Counted from the stretch's first letter, positions 1 through 7,590 are shown. The stretch is 30,385 nt of DNA from DATKEG01 sp035544515 (GCA_035544515.1 DATKEG010000275.1:1-30385), one strand, 5' to 3'. Numbers and translations are program-made. The notes: a model not told the origin generated them from the letters alone.

Positions 1-592
1 CGGCCGCCGCCTCGCGGGCCGCCACCTCGGGGTCCTTGAACCGCGCCTGGACGACGAAATTGATCACGTTGGCGGACTGCGGGTTCTGCACGCTCGAGAC
101 GAGGTCGACATTGGGGAACCAGCCGCTCCGTTGCAGCGCGCTGATGAAGTCCGCCACCGAGGTGAGCCCGTTGCCCTGGCCGGTCAGCTTGACGTTCTCC
201 CCCGTCTGCTCGAGGGCGGTCAGCCAGACGAAGTCGGGCAGCGACTTGGAGATCTCGTCCACCAGGTGCACGGGACCCGACTGGTCGGCCTTCAGCCGCT
301 CGATGAGGTCCACCTTGCGCTGGAACGTGGCGCGCTTGGCCTCCAGCGCGTCCACCTGGACCTTGATGGCCTGCAGCTCCCTCTGGCGCTGCTGGGCGGC
401 GGCGATGTCCGCGTTCAGCCGCTGCAGCTTCGAGGACTGATACCAATAGAGCGCGGCGCAGAGCACGACGGCGCCGCCGGCGAACAGCACCAGGAAGAGG
501 TAGGCCTGCACGGCCCCGGGCGTCGAGGGCGTCGAGGTCTTCTTCGACTTCTTCGTCGGCCGGTCGGAGCCGAGAAGATTGACGCGGATCAT
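1..592 (-). CDS. pilN: Type IV pilus assembly protein PilN (C-terminus beyond window edge)
   Basis: PilN is an inner-membrane subunit of the type IV pilus alignment complex; it binds PilM through its cytoplasmic tail and pairs with PilO. The reading frame starts at the ATG at 592 and is still open at base 1, so about 197 residues are visible. The N-terminus MIRVNLL is the classic PilM-binding motif. A Lys/Ser/Thr-rich linker follows, then one membrane helix at about residues 30-50, a coiled-coil-like Gln/Glu/Lys stretch at about 53-100, and the start of the periplasmic ferredoxin-like domain. Its ATG overlaps the pilM stop in an ATGA (589-592), so the two are translationally coupled. pilO, pilP and pilQ would be expected beyond the left edge. 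Confidence 0.93.
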   Translation of the reverse strand, partial: MIRVNLLGSDRPTKKSKKTSTPSTPGAVQAYLFLVLFAGGAVVLCAALYWYQSSKLQRLNADIAAAQQRQRELQAIKVQVDALEAKRATFQRKVDLIERLKADQSGPVHLVDEISKSLPDFVWLTALEQTGENVKLTGQGNGLTSVADFISALQRSGWFPNVDLVSSVQNPQSANVINFVVQARFKDPEVAAREAAA

Positions 593-1653
593 CGGTCGCC
601 CACCTTTCGCGTGGCCAGACCCACGGCGATGGCGGCCTGGGGGCCGATCTCGTTGATGAAGTCCGGGTCGAACTGCCGGGGGTTGTAGGTCACGCTGTTG
701 AACGGGTTCATGACCTCGGCTCCCGACTCGAAGCGGTCGGAGAGCAGGTCCTGCAGCCCTCGCAGCTTCGCCGTGCCGCCGGAGAGCAGGATGCGGTCGA
801 TGCGGTCCTCGGAGCTGGTGGCCTTGAAGAAATCGAACGTCTTCTGGATCTCGAGCGCGATGTTCTCCGAGACGGCCTGCAGGATGGGGGGCAGGTTCTC
901 GGGGGCGGCGCCCTCCACGCGGGCGCCCTTCTTCAGCGCCTCCGCCTGATCGTAGGAGAGGTTCAGGTCCTTCTGGATGGCGTCCGTGTACTGGTTGCCG
1001 CCGACCGCGATGTCGCGATTGAAGATGGAGGTGTGGCCCTTGAGGATGTTGATGTTCATGATGGAGGCGCCCACGTTGAGCAGCGCCACCACCCGCCCGG
1101 GATCGATGCCGTAGTTGAGCTCGTAGCAGTTCTGCAGCGAGAAGACGTCCACGTCGATCACCGCGGGCGTCTTGCCCGCCTGGCTGATCACCGAGCTGTA
1201 GTCCCCGATCTTGTCCTTCTTGACCGCGACCAGGAGCACGTCCATGTTCCCGCCGCTGCCCCCTTCGAGCACCTCGTAGTCGAGCGAGACGTCCTGGATG
1301 TCGAAGGGGATGTACTGCTCGGCCTCCCAGTGGATGGACTCGGCCAGCTCCTCCTGGCTCATCTGGGGGAGGCTGATCTTCTTCACGATCACGGCGTTTC
1401 CGGACAGGCTGGTGGCGACGTCGGGCGTCTTGATCTTGCGCGAGGAGAAGAGGCGCTGGATGGCGTCGATGACCGATCCGGAGTCCATGATCGCCCCGTC
1501 CACGATCGCTTCGGGAGGCAGCTGCTCGATGCCGAGGTTGACCAGGTGGTACTCGGCGCCACCCTTGCCGCCGCTGCTGAGCTCGACGGCCTTCACCGCA
1601 GAGGAGCCGATGTCGAGGCCGACGACTCCCTTCTTCTTCCCGAACAGACCCAC
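589..1653 (-). CDS. pilM: Type IV pilus assembly protein PilM, actin-like ATPase
   Basis: PilM is the cytoplasmic, FtsA/actin-fold component of type IV pili and binds the N-terminus of PilN. The 354-residue product has the usual family length. The first nucleotide-binding loop VGLDIGSSAVKAVEL lies at residues 11-25, and a second Gly-rich element, LLSGGTAKL, lies near residue 290. The start is a GTG at 1653, preceded on the minus strand by a purine-rich ribosome site (GGAAGGGG, about 6 nt away). It is the first gene of its transcript: the upstream 245 bases contain a good promoter (1775-1803) and no gene. Downstream, pilN overlaps by 4 bases. Confidence 0.95.
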   Translation of the reverse strand: MGLFGKKKGVVGLDIGSSAVKAVELSSGGKGGAEYHLVNLGIEQLPPEAIVDGAIMDSGSVIDAIQRLFSSRKIKTPDVATSLSGNAVIVKKISLPQMSQEELAESIHWEAEQYIPFDIQDVSLDYEVLEGGSGGNMDVLLVAVKKDKIGDYSSVISQAGKTPAVIDVDVFSLQNCYELNYGIDPGRVVALLNVGASIMNINILKGHTSIFNRDIAVGGNQYTDAIQKDLNLSYDQAEALKKGARVEGAAPENLPPILQAVSENIALEIQKTFDFFKATSSEDRIDRILLSGGTAKLRGLQDLLSDRFESGAEVMNPFNSVTYNPRQFDPDFINEIGPQAAIAVGLATRKVGDR

Positions 1654-1774
1654 GAGAGCCCCTTCCTTACTGAAGCGTGCTTCGCCGTCTTTGTCCTGTC
1701 ATCCTCAACGCCCACTCGCTACGGAACGCTCTAGAACATAACCACTTAAGAAAGAGCAGTTAAAGTGCTGCGTG

Positions 1775-1803
1775 AAGCTAGCAAAGCGTCAACCCCATGT
1801 CAA
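1775..1803 (-). promoter_or_regulatory. Sigma-70-type promoter for pilMN
   Basis: Read on the minus strand there is a perfect -35 TTGACA (1803-1798), a 17-nt spacer and a -10-like TAGCTT (1780-1775). The predicted transcript starts near 1768, giving a leader of about 115 nt before the pilM GTG. The surrounding 100 bases are clearly more AT-rich than the rest of the window. This is a consensus match only. Confidence 0.45.
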
Positions 1804-1804
1804 G

Positions 1805-1817
1805 CCCTAATTTAGGG
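1805..1817. repeat. Perfect inverted repeat CCCTAA-T-TTAGGG just upstream of the pilM -35
   Basis: Six-base arms surround a single central T. The repeat ends 2 bp from the -35 box of the pilMN promoter, the place where an activator or repressor dimer would sit. The spacing is too tight for an RNA hairpin, so a protein-binding site is the more natural reading. Function is inferred only from position. Confidence 0.3.
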
Positions 1818-1833
1818 GACGGACAGTAAACCC

Positions 1834-1857
1834 TCACCGGCGCTGGACTCCCGGTGA
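1834..1857 (-). terminator. Hairpin downstream of glpX, possible terminator
   Basis: TCACCGG (1834-1840) and CCGGTGA (1851-1857) form a perfect 7-bp stem with a 10-nt loop, about 40 bases after the glpX stop in its direction of reading. Only a short GGGTTT follows, so intrinsic termination would be weak. It separates glpX from the pilMN promoter. Confidence 0.4.
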
Positions 1858-1898
1858 CAGGCCTCACAGGTTCGGGAGGATCTGGAGAGGCGTCCGGA

Positions 1899-2864
1899 TC
1901 AGAACCGGATCTTCACGTCGGGATCGTCCTTGGCATGGATGGTATCCACAAATCGGACCTGGTGCGGGACCGTCGTCATGACGAGCGTCTGCGTGCGCAC
2001 CCCATCGCCGAAGAAGCGCACGCCGCGAAGCAGCGACCCATCGGTCACACCCGTGGCCGAGAAGATGACGTTCCGCCCGGGGGCGAGGTCCTCGGTGCGA
2101 TAGACCCGGTCGAGGTCGGGGATGCCCATCTTCTCGCACCGCTCGCGGTCGGAGGGCTTGGTCAGCACCAGCCGTCCCTGGATCTCGCCGTTCAGGCAGC
2201 GCATGGCGGCGGCGGTGATCACTCCCTCGGGAGCCCCGCCGGTACCCATCACCGCGTGCACGCCCGCCCCGACCACGGCGGCCGAGATGCCCGCCGAGAG
2301 GTCGCCGTCGCCGATCAGCCGGATGCGCGCCCCCACCCGTCGGATCTCCGCGATCAGCCGCTCGTGCCGCGGCCGGTCCAAGACGATGACCACGAGGTCC
2401 TCGACGCCGCGATCCAGCGCCTTGGCGATCGCGTGCAGGTTGTCGGCGACAGGGGCGCCCAGGTCCACCTTCCCCTTGGCCGAGGGCCCCACGCAGATCT
2501 TCTCCATGTAGATGTCGGGGGCGTTGAGCAGGCCGCCCTTCTCCGAAGCGGCCAGCACCGCGATCGCGTTGTTGGCGCCGGTCGCGCAGAGGTTCGTGCC
2601 CTCGAGGGGATCGACGGCGATGTCCACCGGGTCCCCGCCCCGGCCCACCTTCTCGCCGATGAAGAGCATGGGCGCCTCGTCGCGCTCCCCCTCGCCTATG
2701 ACGATGGTGCCCTCCATGTCCACGGTCTCCATCTCGCTGCGCATGGCCTCGACCGCCACCTGATCGGCGTATTTGCGGTCGCCCTGGCCCATGGTGCGCG
2801 CGGCCGCGATGGCGGCCCGCTCGGTCACCCTCACGAACTCGAGCGACAGGTCGTCACGGTGCAT
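1899..2864 (-). CDS. glpX: Fructose-1,6-bisphosphatase class II (GlpX)
   Basis: GlpX hydrolyses fructose-1,6-bisphosphate to fructose-6-phosphate in gluconeogenesis, in the cytosol, using a divalent metal. The 321-residue product matches the family length. Seen in the sequence: the N-terminal ATERAAIAAARTMGQGD-like segment (here TERAAIAAARTMGQGD), the metal-binding DPLEGTNLCATG motif near residue 86, and the GTGGAPEG loop near residue 205. The ATG at 2864 has a GAGAGG ribosome site about 8 nt upstream. The gene lies 56 bases after an acyl-CoA dehydrogenase, with a strong hairpin between them (2880-2901). Pairing gluconeogenesis with fatty-acid degradation genes makes metabolic sense, since growth on acyl-CoA requires it. 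Confidence 0.95.
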   Translation of the reverse strand: MHRDDLSLEFVRVTERAAIAAARTMGQGDRKYADQVAVEAMRSEMETVDMEGTIVIGEGERDEAPMLFIGEKVGRGGDPVDIAVDPLEGTNLCATGANNAIAVLAASEKGGLLNAPDIYMEKICVGPSAKGKVDLGAPVADNLHAIAKALDRGVEDLVVIVLDRPRHERLIAEIRRVGARIRLIGDGDLSAGISAAVVGAGVHAVMGTGGAPEGVITAAAMRCLNGEIQGRLVLTKPSDRERCEKMGIPDLDRVYRTEDLAPGRNVIFSATGVTDGSLLRGVRFFGDGVRTQTLVMTTVPHQVRFVDTIHAKDDPDVKIRF

Positions 2865-2879
2865 GGCGCTGGCCTCTCA

Positions 2880-2901
2880 AACGCAGAGCGGTCTCTGCGT
2901 T
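2880..2901 (-). terminator. Strong hairpin between acyl-CoA dehydrogenase and glpX
   Basis: AACGCAGAG (2880-2888) and CTCTGCGTT (2893-2901) form a perfect 9-bp stem with a 4-nt loop. On the minus strand it follows the dehydrogenase stop by about 20 bases and is trailed by TTTGAGAGG. The GAGAGG part of that trailer is the glpX ribosome site. It may be an attenuator/terminator of the dehydrogenase transcript or a structure that affects glpX translation. The U-tract is too short to be sure. Confidence 0.45.
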
Positions 2902-2920
2902 GGTTCCGTACGCCCGTCGT

Positions 2921-4123
2921 TCAGCGTCTGTAGGGGGGCAGTTCGACGCGGCGGGGCCGGTCCTGACGGTAGCCCAGCGCGTAGTCCGCCTGCATGATCT
3001 TGTGGATCTCGCGCGTGCCTTCGTAGATGACCGCGGCCTTGGAGTTCCGGTAGAACCGGCCGGCCGGGTACTCGTCCGAGTAACCGTTGCCGCCGTGGAT
3101 CTGCACGCAGTCGGAGGCCGCGCGCTCGCTCTGCACGGTGGCGAACCACTTGGCGAGCGAGGTCTCGCGGGTGTTGCGGCGCCCCTCGTTTTTCAACCAG
3201 CCCGCGCGCAGCCAGAGCAGGCGGGCGGCGTCGTAGTCGGACACCATCTGCGCGATCATCTCCTTGACCAGCTGGTGCTCGCCGATGGGCCGGCCGAACG
3301 TGTGGCGCTCGCGCGCGTACTTGACCGACGCGTCGAGACAGGCCCGGATGAGGCCGGTGGCCCCCGCCGCCACCGTGTAGCGGCCGTTCTCCAGGGCGAA
3401 CATGGCCACGCGGAAGCCCTCGCCCTCCTCGCCCACGCGGTTCTCCGCCGGAACCTCGACGCCGTCCATCGCGAAGCCGCCGGTGTTGCCGGCCAGGATG
3501 CCCCACTTCTCCTTGATGCTGTAGGAGCTGAACCCCTTGAACCCGCGTTCCACGATGAAGGCGCTGAGCCCGCTGTGGTCGCGGTTCTTCTTCTTCTCCT
3601 GGTCCGTCCAGGCGATCACCAGGAAGTGGTCGGCGACGTCCGCGAGCGAGATCCACACCTTCTCGCCGCTCAGCACGTACCGGTCGCTCTTGCGGACGGC
3701 CGTGGTCTGGATGCCGACGGCGTCGGAACCCGCGTTGGGCTCGGTGAGACCGTACGTGGCGATCTTCTCGCCGCGCGCCTGCGGGGCCAGGTACTTCCGC
3801 TTCTGCTCGTCCGTGCCCCAGCACCACAGGGTCATGCAGTTGAGGCCCACGTGCACGGACATGATCACGCGCAGGTGCGTATCGACGTACTCGAGCTCCT
3901 CCGAGACGAGCCCCAGGCTGATGTAGTCGAGGCCAGCGCCCCCGTGCTCCTCGGGGATGCAGAGGCCGAGCAGGTGCAGGTCGGCCATGCCCTTGAGGAA
4001 GGACCGCTCGAAGCGGTGCTCGCGGTCGAGGTCGTGGATCTTCGGCGCCACCTCGCGGGACGCCCAGTCCCTGACCGTCTCGGCCACCGCCTTGTGCTCG
4101 TCGGACAGCTCGAAGTCGATCAT
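2921..4123 (-). CDS. Acyl-CoA dehydrogenase
   Basis: This FAD-dependent enzyme performs the alpha-beta dehydrogenation of an acyl-CoA thioester and passes electrons to electron-transfer flavoprotein. The 400-residue length is typical. N-terminal, middle and C-terminal dehydrogenase domains can be followed. YGLTEPNAGSD (about 123-133) is the FAD/substrate signature, the segment RHTFGRPIGEHQLVKEMIA (about 272-290) is characteristic, QIHGGNGY lies near 345, and AVIYEGTREIHK near 370 carries the expected catalytic Glu of the IYEGT motif. The ATG at 4123 has GGAG 7 nt upstream. It is read in the same direction as the hydratase and thiolase upstream but is separated from them by a repeat-rich gap. 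Substrate chain length cannot be read from sequence. Confidence 0.93.
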   Translation of the reverse strand: MIDFELSDEHKAVAETVRDWASREVAPKIHDLDREHRFERSFLKGMADLHLLGLCIPEEHGGAGLDYISLGLVSEELEYVDTHLRVIMSVHVGLNCMTLWCWGTDEQKRKYLAPQARGEKIATYGLTEPNAGSDAVGIQTTAVRKSDRYVLSGEKVWISLADVADHFLVIAWTDQEKKKNRDHSGLSAFIVERGFKGFSSYSIKEKWGILAGNTGGFAMDGVEVPAENRVGEEGEGFRVAMFALENGRYTVAAGATGLIRACLDASVKYARERHTFGRPIGEHQLVKEMIAQMVSDYDAARLLWLRAGWLKNEGRRNTRETSLAKWFATVQSERAASDCVQIHGGNGYSDEYPAGRFYRNSKAAVIYEGTREIHKIMQADYALGYRQDRPRRVELPPYRR

Positions 4124-4195
4124 CTCTGCGCTCCGTCGGCTTCCGTCGTCTCCGGGGCGGCCGCCCAGACCGCCCGCGCTCAGCAGTGTCTCGGC

Positions 4196-4282
4196 GCGCG
4201 CAGCGGAGCGTCTCCGCTACCGATCGCGCCGGGTTCACCCCGGCGCGACTCCGCTCGATGACGCATTGCGCGCAGCGGAGCG
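4196..4282. repeat. REP-like block of nested palindromes and a 15-bp direct repeat
   Basis: The 244-base gap 4124-4367 holds no gene. GCGCGCAGCGGAGCG occurs twice (4196-4210 and 4268-4282). AGCGGAG (4202-4208) pairs with CTCCGCT (4212-4218). TCGCGCCGGG (4224-4233) pairs perfectly with CCCGGCGCGA (4239-4248) across a 5-nt loop. Further copies CTCCGCT (4249-4255) and AGCGGAG (4274-4280) flank that stem. The arrangement resembles a repetitive extragenic palindromic element or a small non-autonomous insertion. It could also act as an mRNA-stabilising structure between the DUF2007 and dehydrogenase genes. Confidence 0.5.
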
Positions 4283-4367
4283 CGCCGCATTCGCCATGAC
4301 GCCGGCCCTCGCGCTCCCCCCTGCACCCCCCTGACTCACGCCGTCGCGCTCCGCGCGCCGCCGCGAG

Positions 4368-4643
4368 TCATTCTTCGCCCTCGTCGCTCGCACCCTCCGG
4401 AAGGTTCACGGAGCGGGACAGCACGTCCCGGGCCAGGGCGGCCGCGGCCGCGGGAACGAGCACCCGGACGAGGGCGAACGACCGCACGTTCGGCAATGGC
4501 TCCTGCTTGAAGCTCTGGTCCATGACCTCGGCGTCGATGCCGGCCTCGCGCAGCCGCAGCGCCATCAGCTCCGCCTCGAAGACCTGGGGCGTCTCCGCCA
4601 CCTGCTCCCAGCCGTCGTAGGAGCCCTTCCGGGGCAGCGACAC
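4368..4643 (-). CDS. DUF2007-family small protein (putative signal-transducing protein)
   Basis: The small cytosolic product has the DUF2007 pattern: an opening strand, then VFEAELMALRLREAGI, then AEVMDQSFKQ, then a final VRVLVPAAAAALARDVL strand-helix. The family is often labelled a putative prokaryotic signal-transducing protein, but its role is not established. The likely start is GTG at 4643, because it overlaps the preceding hydratase stop as TAGTG, a standard re-initiation junction, giving about 91 residues. An in-frame ATG at 4658 would add five residues and increase the overlap. It is the third gene of the thiolase-hydratase transcript. The C-terminus is an acidic tail. Confidence 0.75.
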   Translation of the reverse strand: MSLPRKGSYDGWEQVAETPQVFEAELMALRLREAGIDAEVMDQSFKQEPLPNVRSFALVRVLVPAAAAALARDVLSRSVNLPEGASDEGEE

Positions 4644-5455
4644 TAGCGGTCCTTCCACACGGGCTTGCGCTTGGCCATCACCGCGCCGAGCCCTTCGGCC
4701 ACGTCTTCGGTGGCCAGGAGCTGGTTGAGGTAGACGTCCTCGGCGTGCCGCGCCGCGTCCGGAAGGAGCAGGTCGAGCCCGCCGGCGACGGCCCGGCGGG
4801 CCAGCTGGAGGACGGGCGCGCTGCCCTCCTGGAACCGCTGCACCAGCGCGGCGGTCTCGGCCTCGAGCTTGTCGTCGGGGACGGCGCGGGTGATCAGGCC
4901 GATGCGCTCCGCGTCCGCCGCGGTGAGCGCGCCCCCGAGAAGGATCAGCTCCATGGCCTTCCTGCGGCCGACCAGACGCGGCAGCAGGGCGGCCGCCAGC
5001 GGGTTGAAGACCCCTCCCTTGATCTCGGGATGGCCGAAGCGCGCGCTGGCGCCGGCCAGGGCGAAGTCGCAGGCGGCGGCCAGGATGGAGCCGGCGCCGA
5101 AGGCCGCCCCCGCCACCACCGAGAGCGTCGGCTTGTCGAGCTTGACCAGCCCCTCGAAGATCCGGTGGAACGCCTCGAGCATCAAATAGGCGCGGTCGCC
5201 CTGGTGGTCGCCCAGCTCGAAGCCGGCCGAGAAGTACTTGCCCTCCGCCAGGAACACCACGAGCTTGACCTCGCGCTGGTACTCCAGCGCGTCGAGCGCG
5301 CCGCCGATCTCCTCCATCATCTCCACGGAGAGGACGTTGCCGGGCGGACGGCTCAGGGTGATGCGCGCGACGCCCTGGTCCGTCTGGAAACGGATGAAGC
5401 GCGTGCCCTCCGGTCGCGTCTGGGCGTACGGATCGTCCTGGGGTTCTTGTGCCAT
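4643..5455 (-). CDS. Enoyl-CoA hydratase/isomerase family protein, cyclohexadienoyl-CoA-hydratase-like
   Basis: This crotonase-fold enzyme acts on an unsaturated acyl-CoA. It has 270 residues, the normal length. The SAGFELGDH loop (about 77-85) supplies one oxyanion-hole amide and the GAGSILAAACD segment (about 120-130) the other. In classical hydratases the second segment reads GGGCEL and its Glu is catalytic; here that position is Ile. The second catalytic Glu survives in HPEIKGGVFNP. The segments NVLSVEMMEEI and PEIKGGVFNPLAAALLPRL, and the ending KRKPVWK, resemble the dienoyl-CoA hydratases of aromatic-acid degradation (Dch/BamR type) as I remember them. The gene begins 12 bases after the thiolase stop and is coupled to DUF2007. 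Exact substrate is unknown. Confidence 0.85.
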   Translation of the reverse strand: MAQEPQDDPYAQTRPEGTRFIRFQTDQGVARITLSRPPGNVLSVEMMEEIGGALDALEYQREVKLVVFLAEGKYFSAGFELGDHQGDRAYLMLEAFHRIFEGLVKLDKPTLSVVAGAAFGAGSILAAACDFALAGASARFGHPEIKGGVFNPLAAALLPRLVGRRKAMELILLGGALTAADAERIGLITRAVPDDKLEAETAALVQRFQEGSAPVLQLARRAVAGGLDLLLPDAARHAEDVYLNQLLATEDVAEGLGAVMAKRKPVWKDR

Positions 5456-5467
5456 GAGGTGGCTGTC

Positions 5468-6649
5468 CTAGGCAGCCTCGAAGGCGGCGGCCAGGCCCAT
5501 GCCGCCGCTGATGCAGAGCGTGGCCAGCCCGCGGCGCGCGCGCCGGCGCGCCATCTCGTGCAGCAGCGTCACCACGAGCCGGGCGCCGGTGGCGCCGATG
5601 GGATGGCCGAGCGCGATGGCGCCGCCGTTGACGTTGAGGCGGTCCGCGGGGAGGCGCAGCTCCCGGTCACAGGCCAGGACCTGGGCCGCGAAAGCTTCGT
5701 TGAGCTCGATGAGATCGAACGCATCCAGATGGAGCCCCGTACGCTCCAGCAATCGCCGTACCGCCGGTACCACGCCGATGCCCATGACGCGCGGATCCAC
5801 GCCGGCGGCCGCCACCGCGGTGATCCGCGCCTGCGGCCGCAGGCCGAGCTCGCGCGCCCGGTCGGCGGCGGCCACCACGACCGCCGCGGCGCCGTCGGTG
5901 ATGCCCGACGAGTTGCCGGCGGTGACGGTCCCGCCGCCCGGCCGGAACACCGGCGGCAGCCGCGCGAGCGACTCGGCCGACGTGTCCGGGCGCGGGTGCT
6001 CGTCGCGGCGCACCTCCTGCGGCCCCTTCCGCCCTTCCACGGACACGGCGACGGTCTCGCTTTCGAAGCGCGCCTCCGCCAGCGCCCGCCCCGCCTTCTG
6101 CTGGCTGGCCAGGGCGAACGCATCCTGTTCCTCGCGGGGGATCCGGTACACGTCGGCCAGGCGCTCGGCCGTGTCCCCCATGAGCATGTCCGAGAGCGGG
6201 CATTGGAAGCCGTCCTGGTACATGGCGTCGAGGACGGGCTGCCGCCCCATGCGATAACCCCAGCGCGCGCCCGTGAGCAGGTAGGGCACATTGCTCATGG
6301 ACTCGGTGCCGCCCGCGAGCACCACGTCCATGTCGCCGTCGCGCACCGCGCGCCAGGCCAGGTCGATGGCCTTGAGGCCGCTGCCGCAGGCCATGTTCAC
6401 GGTGTAGGCCGGAACCTCCTGGGGCAAGCCCGCCCGCCAGGCGACCTGGCGCGCCACGTTGGGCCCGCCGCCGGCCTGGCGTGCGCAACCGAAGATGGCC
6501 TCCTGCACCTCGTCCGGGCGCACGCCCGCGCGTGCGAGCGCCTCCCGCGCGGCGGCCGCGCCGAGCTCCGCGGCGCCCAGGCCGGAGAGCGCGCCGCCGA
6601 AGCGGCCGATGGGCGTCCGCACCGCGCCGGCGACGACGACCTCACGCAC
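5468..6649 (-). CDS. Thiolase (acetyl-CoA C-acetyltransferase / 3-ketoacyl-CoA thiolase)
   Basis: The enzyme cleaves or forms 3-ketoacyl-CoA with coenzyme A. The frame is open well upstream, but homology begins at VREVVVAGAVRTPIG, so I place the start at the GTG at 6649, giving 393 residues, the standard thiolase length. Nucleophilic Cys88 lies in NMACGSGLKA (usually KVCGSG). NEAFAAQ, GHPIGATGAR (catalytic His) and the C-terminal CISGGMG (second catalytic Cys) are all present. It leads a three-gene unit, thiolase, hydratase and DUF2007. Together with the dehydrogenase further downstream this forms most of a beta-oxidation cycle; a 3-hydroxyacyl-CoA dehydrogenase is missing from the window. 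Confidence 0.93.
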   Translation of the reverse strand: MREVVVAGAVRTPIGRFGGALSGLGAAELGAAAAREALARAGVRPDEVQEAIFGCARQAGGGPNVARQVAWRAGLPQEVPAYTVNMACGSGLKAIDLAWRAVRDGDMDVVLAGGTESMSNVPYLLTGARWGYRMGRQPVLDAMYQDGFQCPLSDMLMGDTAERLADVYRIPREEQDAFALASQQKAGRALAEARFESETVAVSVEGRKGPQEVRRDEHPRPDTSAESLARLPPVFRPGGGTVTAGNSSGITDGAAAVVVAAADRARELGLRPQARITAVAAAGVDPRVMGIGVVPAVRRLLERTGLHLDAFDLIELNEAFAAQVLACDRELRLPADRLNVNGGAIALGHPIGATGARLVVTLLHEMARRRARRGLATLCISGGMGLAAAFEAA

Positions 6650-6719
6650 GGGTCCCTGGCGGCGTGTTGAGGCGGAAACGCGGGTCGCGCACGCGCCCGC
6701 AGGCGAGCCCAGCCAAGGC

Positions 6720-6741
6720 GCGCATGATAACACGCATGCGC
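6720..6741 (-). terminator. Hairpin at the stop codon of the SAM hydrolase-family gene
   Basis: GCGCATG (6720-6726) and CATGCGC (6735-6741) form a 7-bp perfect stem with an 8-nt loop. On the minus strand the structure begins at the stop codon. No U-tract follows, so it may protect the 3' end or do nothing. Confidence 0.22.
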
Positions 6742-7544
6742 TAGACGCTGAACGCCTTGCGGACCGTGACGGGCGCGCCGCGGCCGGCACCCAGCAGCCG
6801 CGAGGCGTTGCCCCTGTGCACCGCGACCTCGAGGCGGCCGCTGCTGCCGACCAGGGCGCACGGCTCCCCTTCCGCCACGTCCGCATAGGCGCGGGCCAGG
6901 GGCATCACCACTCCCTCGACCGCCACGACGAAGCCGTTGGGATCTCCCCCGGCGCCGGCGAGGATCTCCTCGAGCTGCGCTTCCGTGAGCGTCGTGGTGA
7001 GGTTCCCGAAGCGGTCCACGTGCAGGACCGAGGCGCTCCACTCGCCAGCCGAGATCCGGCGCACGGACGGGATGGGCAATACCACGGGGTCCCGTACGGC
7101 CGGGCCGACCCTGGGGAGCGGCGTGCCCGCGGCCAGCCGGCCGGCCACGGGGCCGAAGATGTCGCGGGCGTGGAACGTCCGCGACCGCCCGGGTCCCAGA
7201 AGCTTCCGGTTCGTGATCTCGTGGACGCGCGCGGTCGCCGCGTCCGCCAGGACCAGGCTGAAGATGCCGTTGTCGGGGCCGACGAAGAAGTAACCGCCGG
7301 CCGCCAGCGCGAGCGGCCGGCGCGCGGACCCGACCTCGGGGTCGACCACGGCCAGGAAGACGCTGCCCGCGGGGAAGGCGCGGTAGCACGCGGCGAGAGC
7401 GAAGGCGCCCGCGAGGACATCGTGCGGCGGCACCTCGTGGCCCACGTCGACCAGGGTCACGCCGGGACACGCGGCCAGGACCGCGCCCTTGACCGCGCCC
7501 ACGTAGTGGTCCTGATGGCCGAAGTCCGTGAGCAACGCCACCAC
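6741..7544 (-). CDS. SAM hydroxide adenosyltransferase / SAM-dependent chlorinase-fluorinase family (DUF62)
   Basis: The fluorinase superfamily cleaves S-adenosylmethionine at C5'. Most bacterial members use water and release adenosine and methionine. The start is GTG at 7544 (267 residues) or GTG at 7541, which is better placed for AAGGG. The frame is open further upstream, but that part is Arg/Pro-rich and unlike the family. Seen: TDFGHQDHYVG at the N-terminus; Asp68, Arg75 and His125, which I match to the Asp-Arg-His water-activating triad of the hydrolases; VGPDNGIFS near 88-96; ARDIFGPVAG; and HVDRFGNLTTTL opening the C-terminal barrel. The triad argues for hydrolysis rather than halogenation. 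It is transcribed divergently from the cysteine desulfurase. Confidence 0.88.
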   Translation of the reverse strand: MVALLTDFGHQDHYVGAVKGAVLAACPGVTLVDVGHEVPPHDVLAGAFALAACYRAFPAGSVFLAVVDPEVGSARRPLALAAGGYFFVGPDNGIFSLVLADAATARVHEITNRKLLGPGRSRTFHARDIFGPVAGRLAAGTPLPRVGPAVRDPVVLPIPSVRRISAGEWSASVLHVDRFGNLTTTLTEAQLEEILAGAGGDPNGFVVAVEGVVMPLARAYADVAEGEPCALVGSSGRLEVAVHRGNASRLLGAGRGAPVTVRKAFSV

Positions 7545-7590
7545 GGCCCTTGGCGGCCCGGTCTCACGCCTTTGCCGCGGGCGCGCGCGG

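Noticed and set aside
4745..6670. A 641-codon plus-strand frame opposite the hydratase and thiolase genes
   Set aside because: Pure antisense shadow; the minus-strand genes have complete catalytic motifs.
6741..7544. Reading the DUF62 protein as a true fluorinase or chlorinase
   Set aside because: The Asp-Arg-His triad is the hydrolase pattern and nothing else for organohalogen synthesis is nearby.
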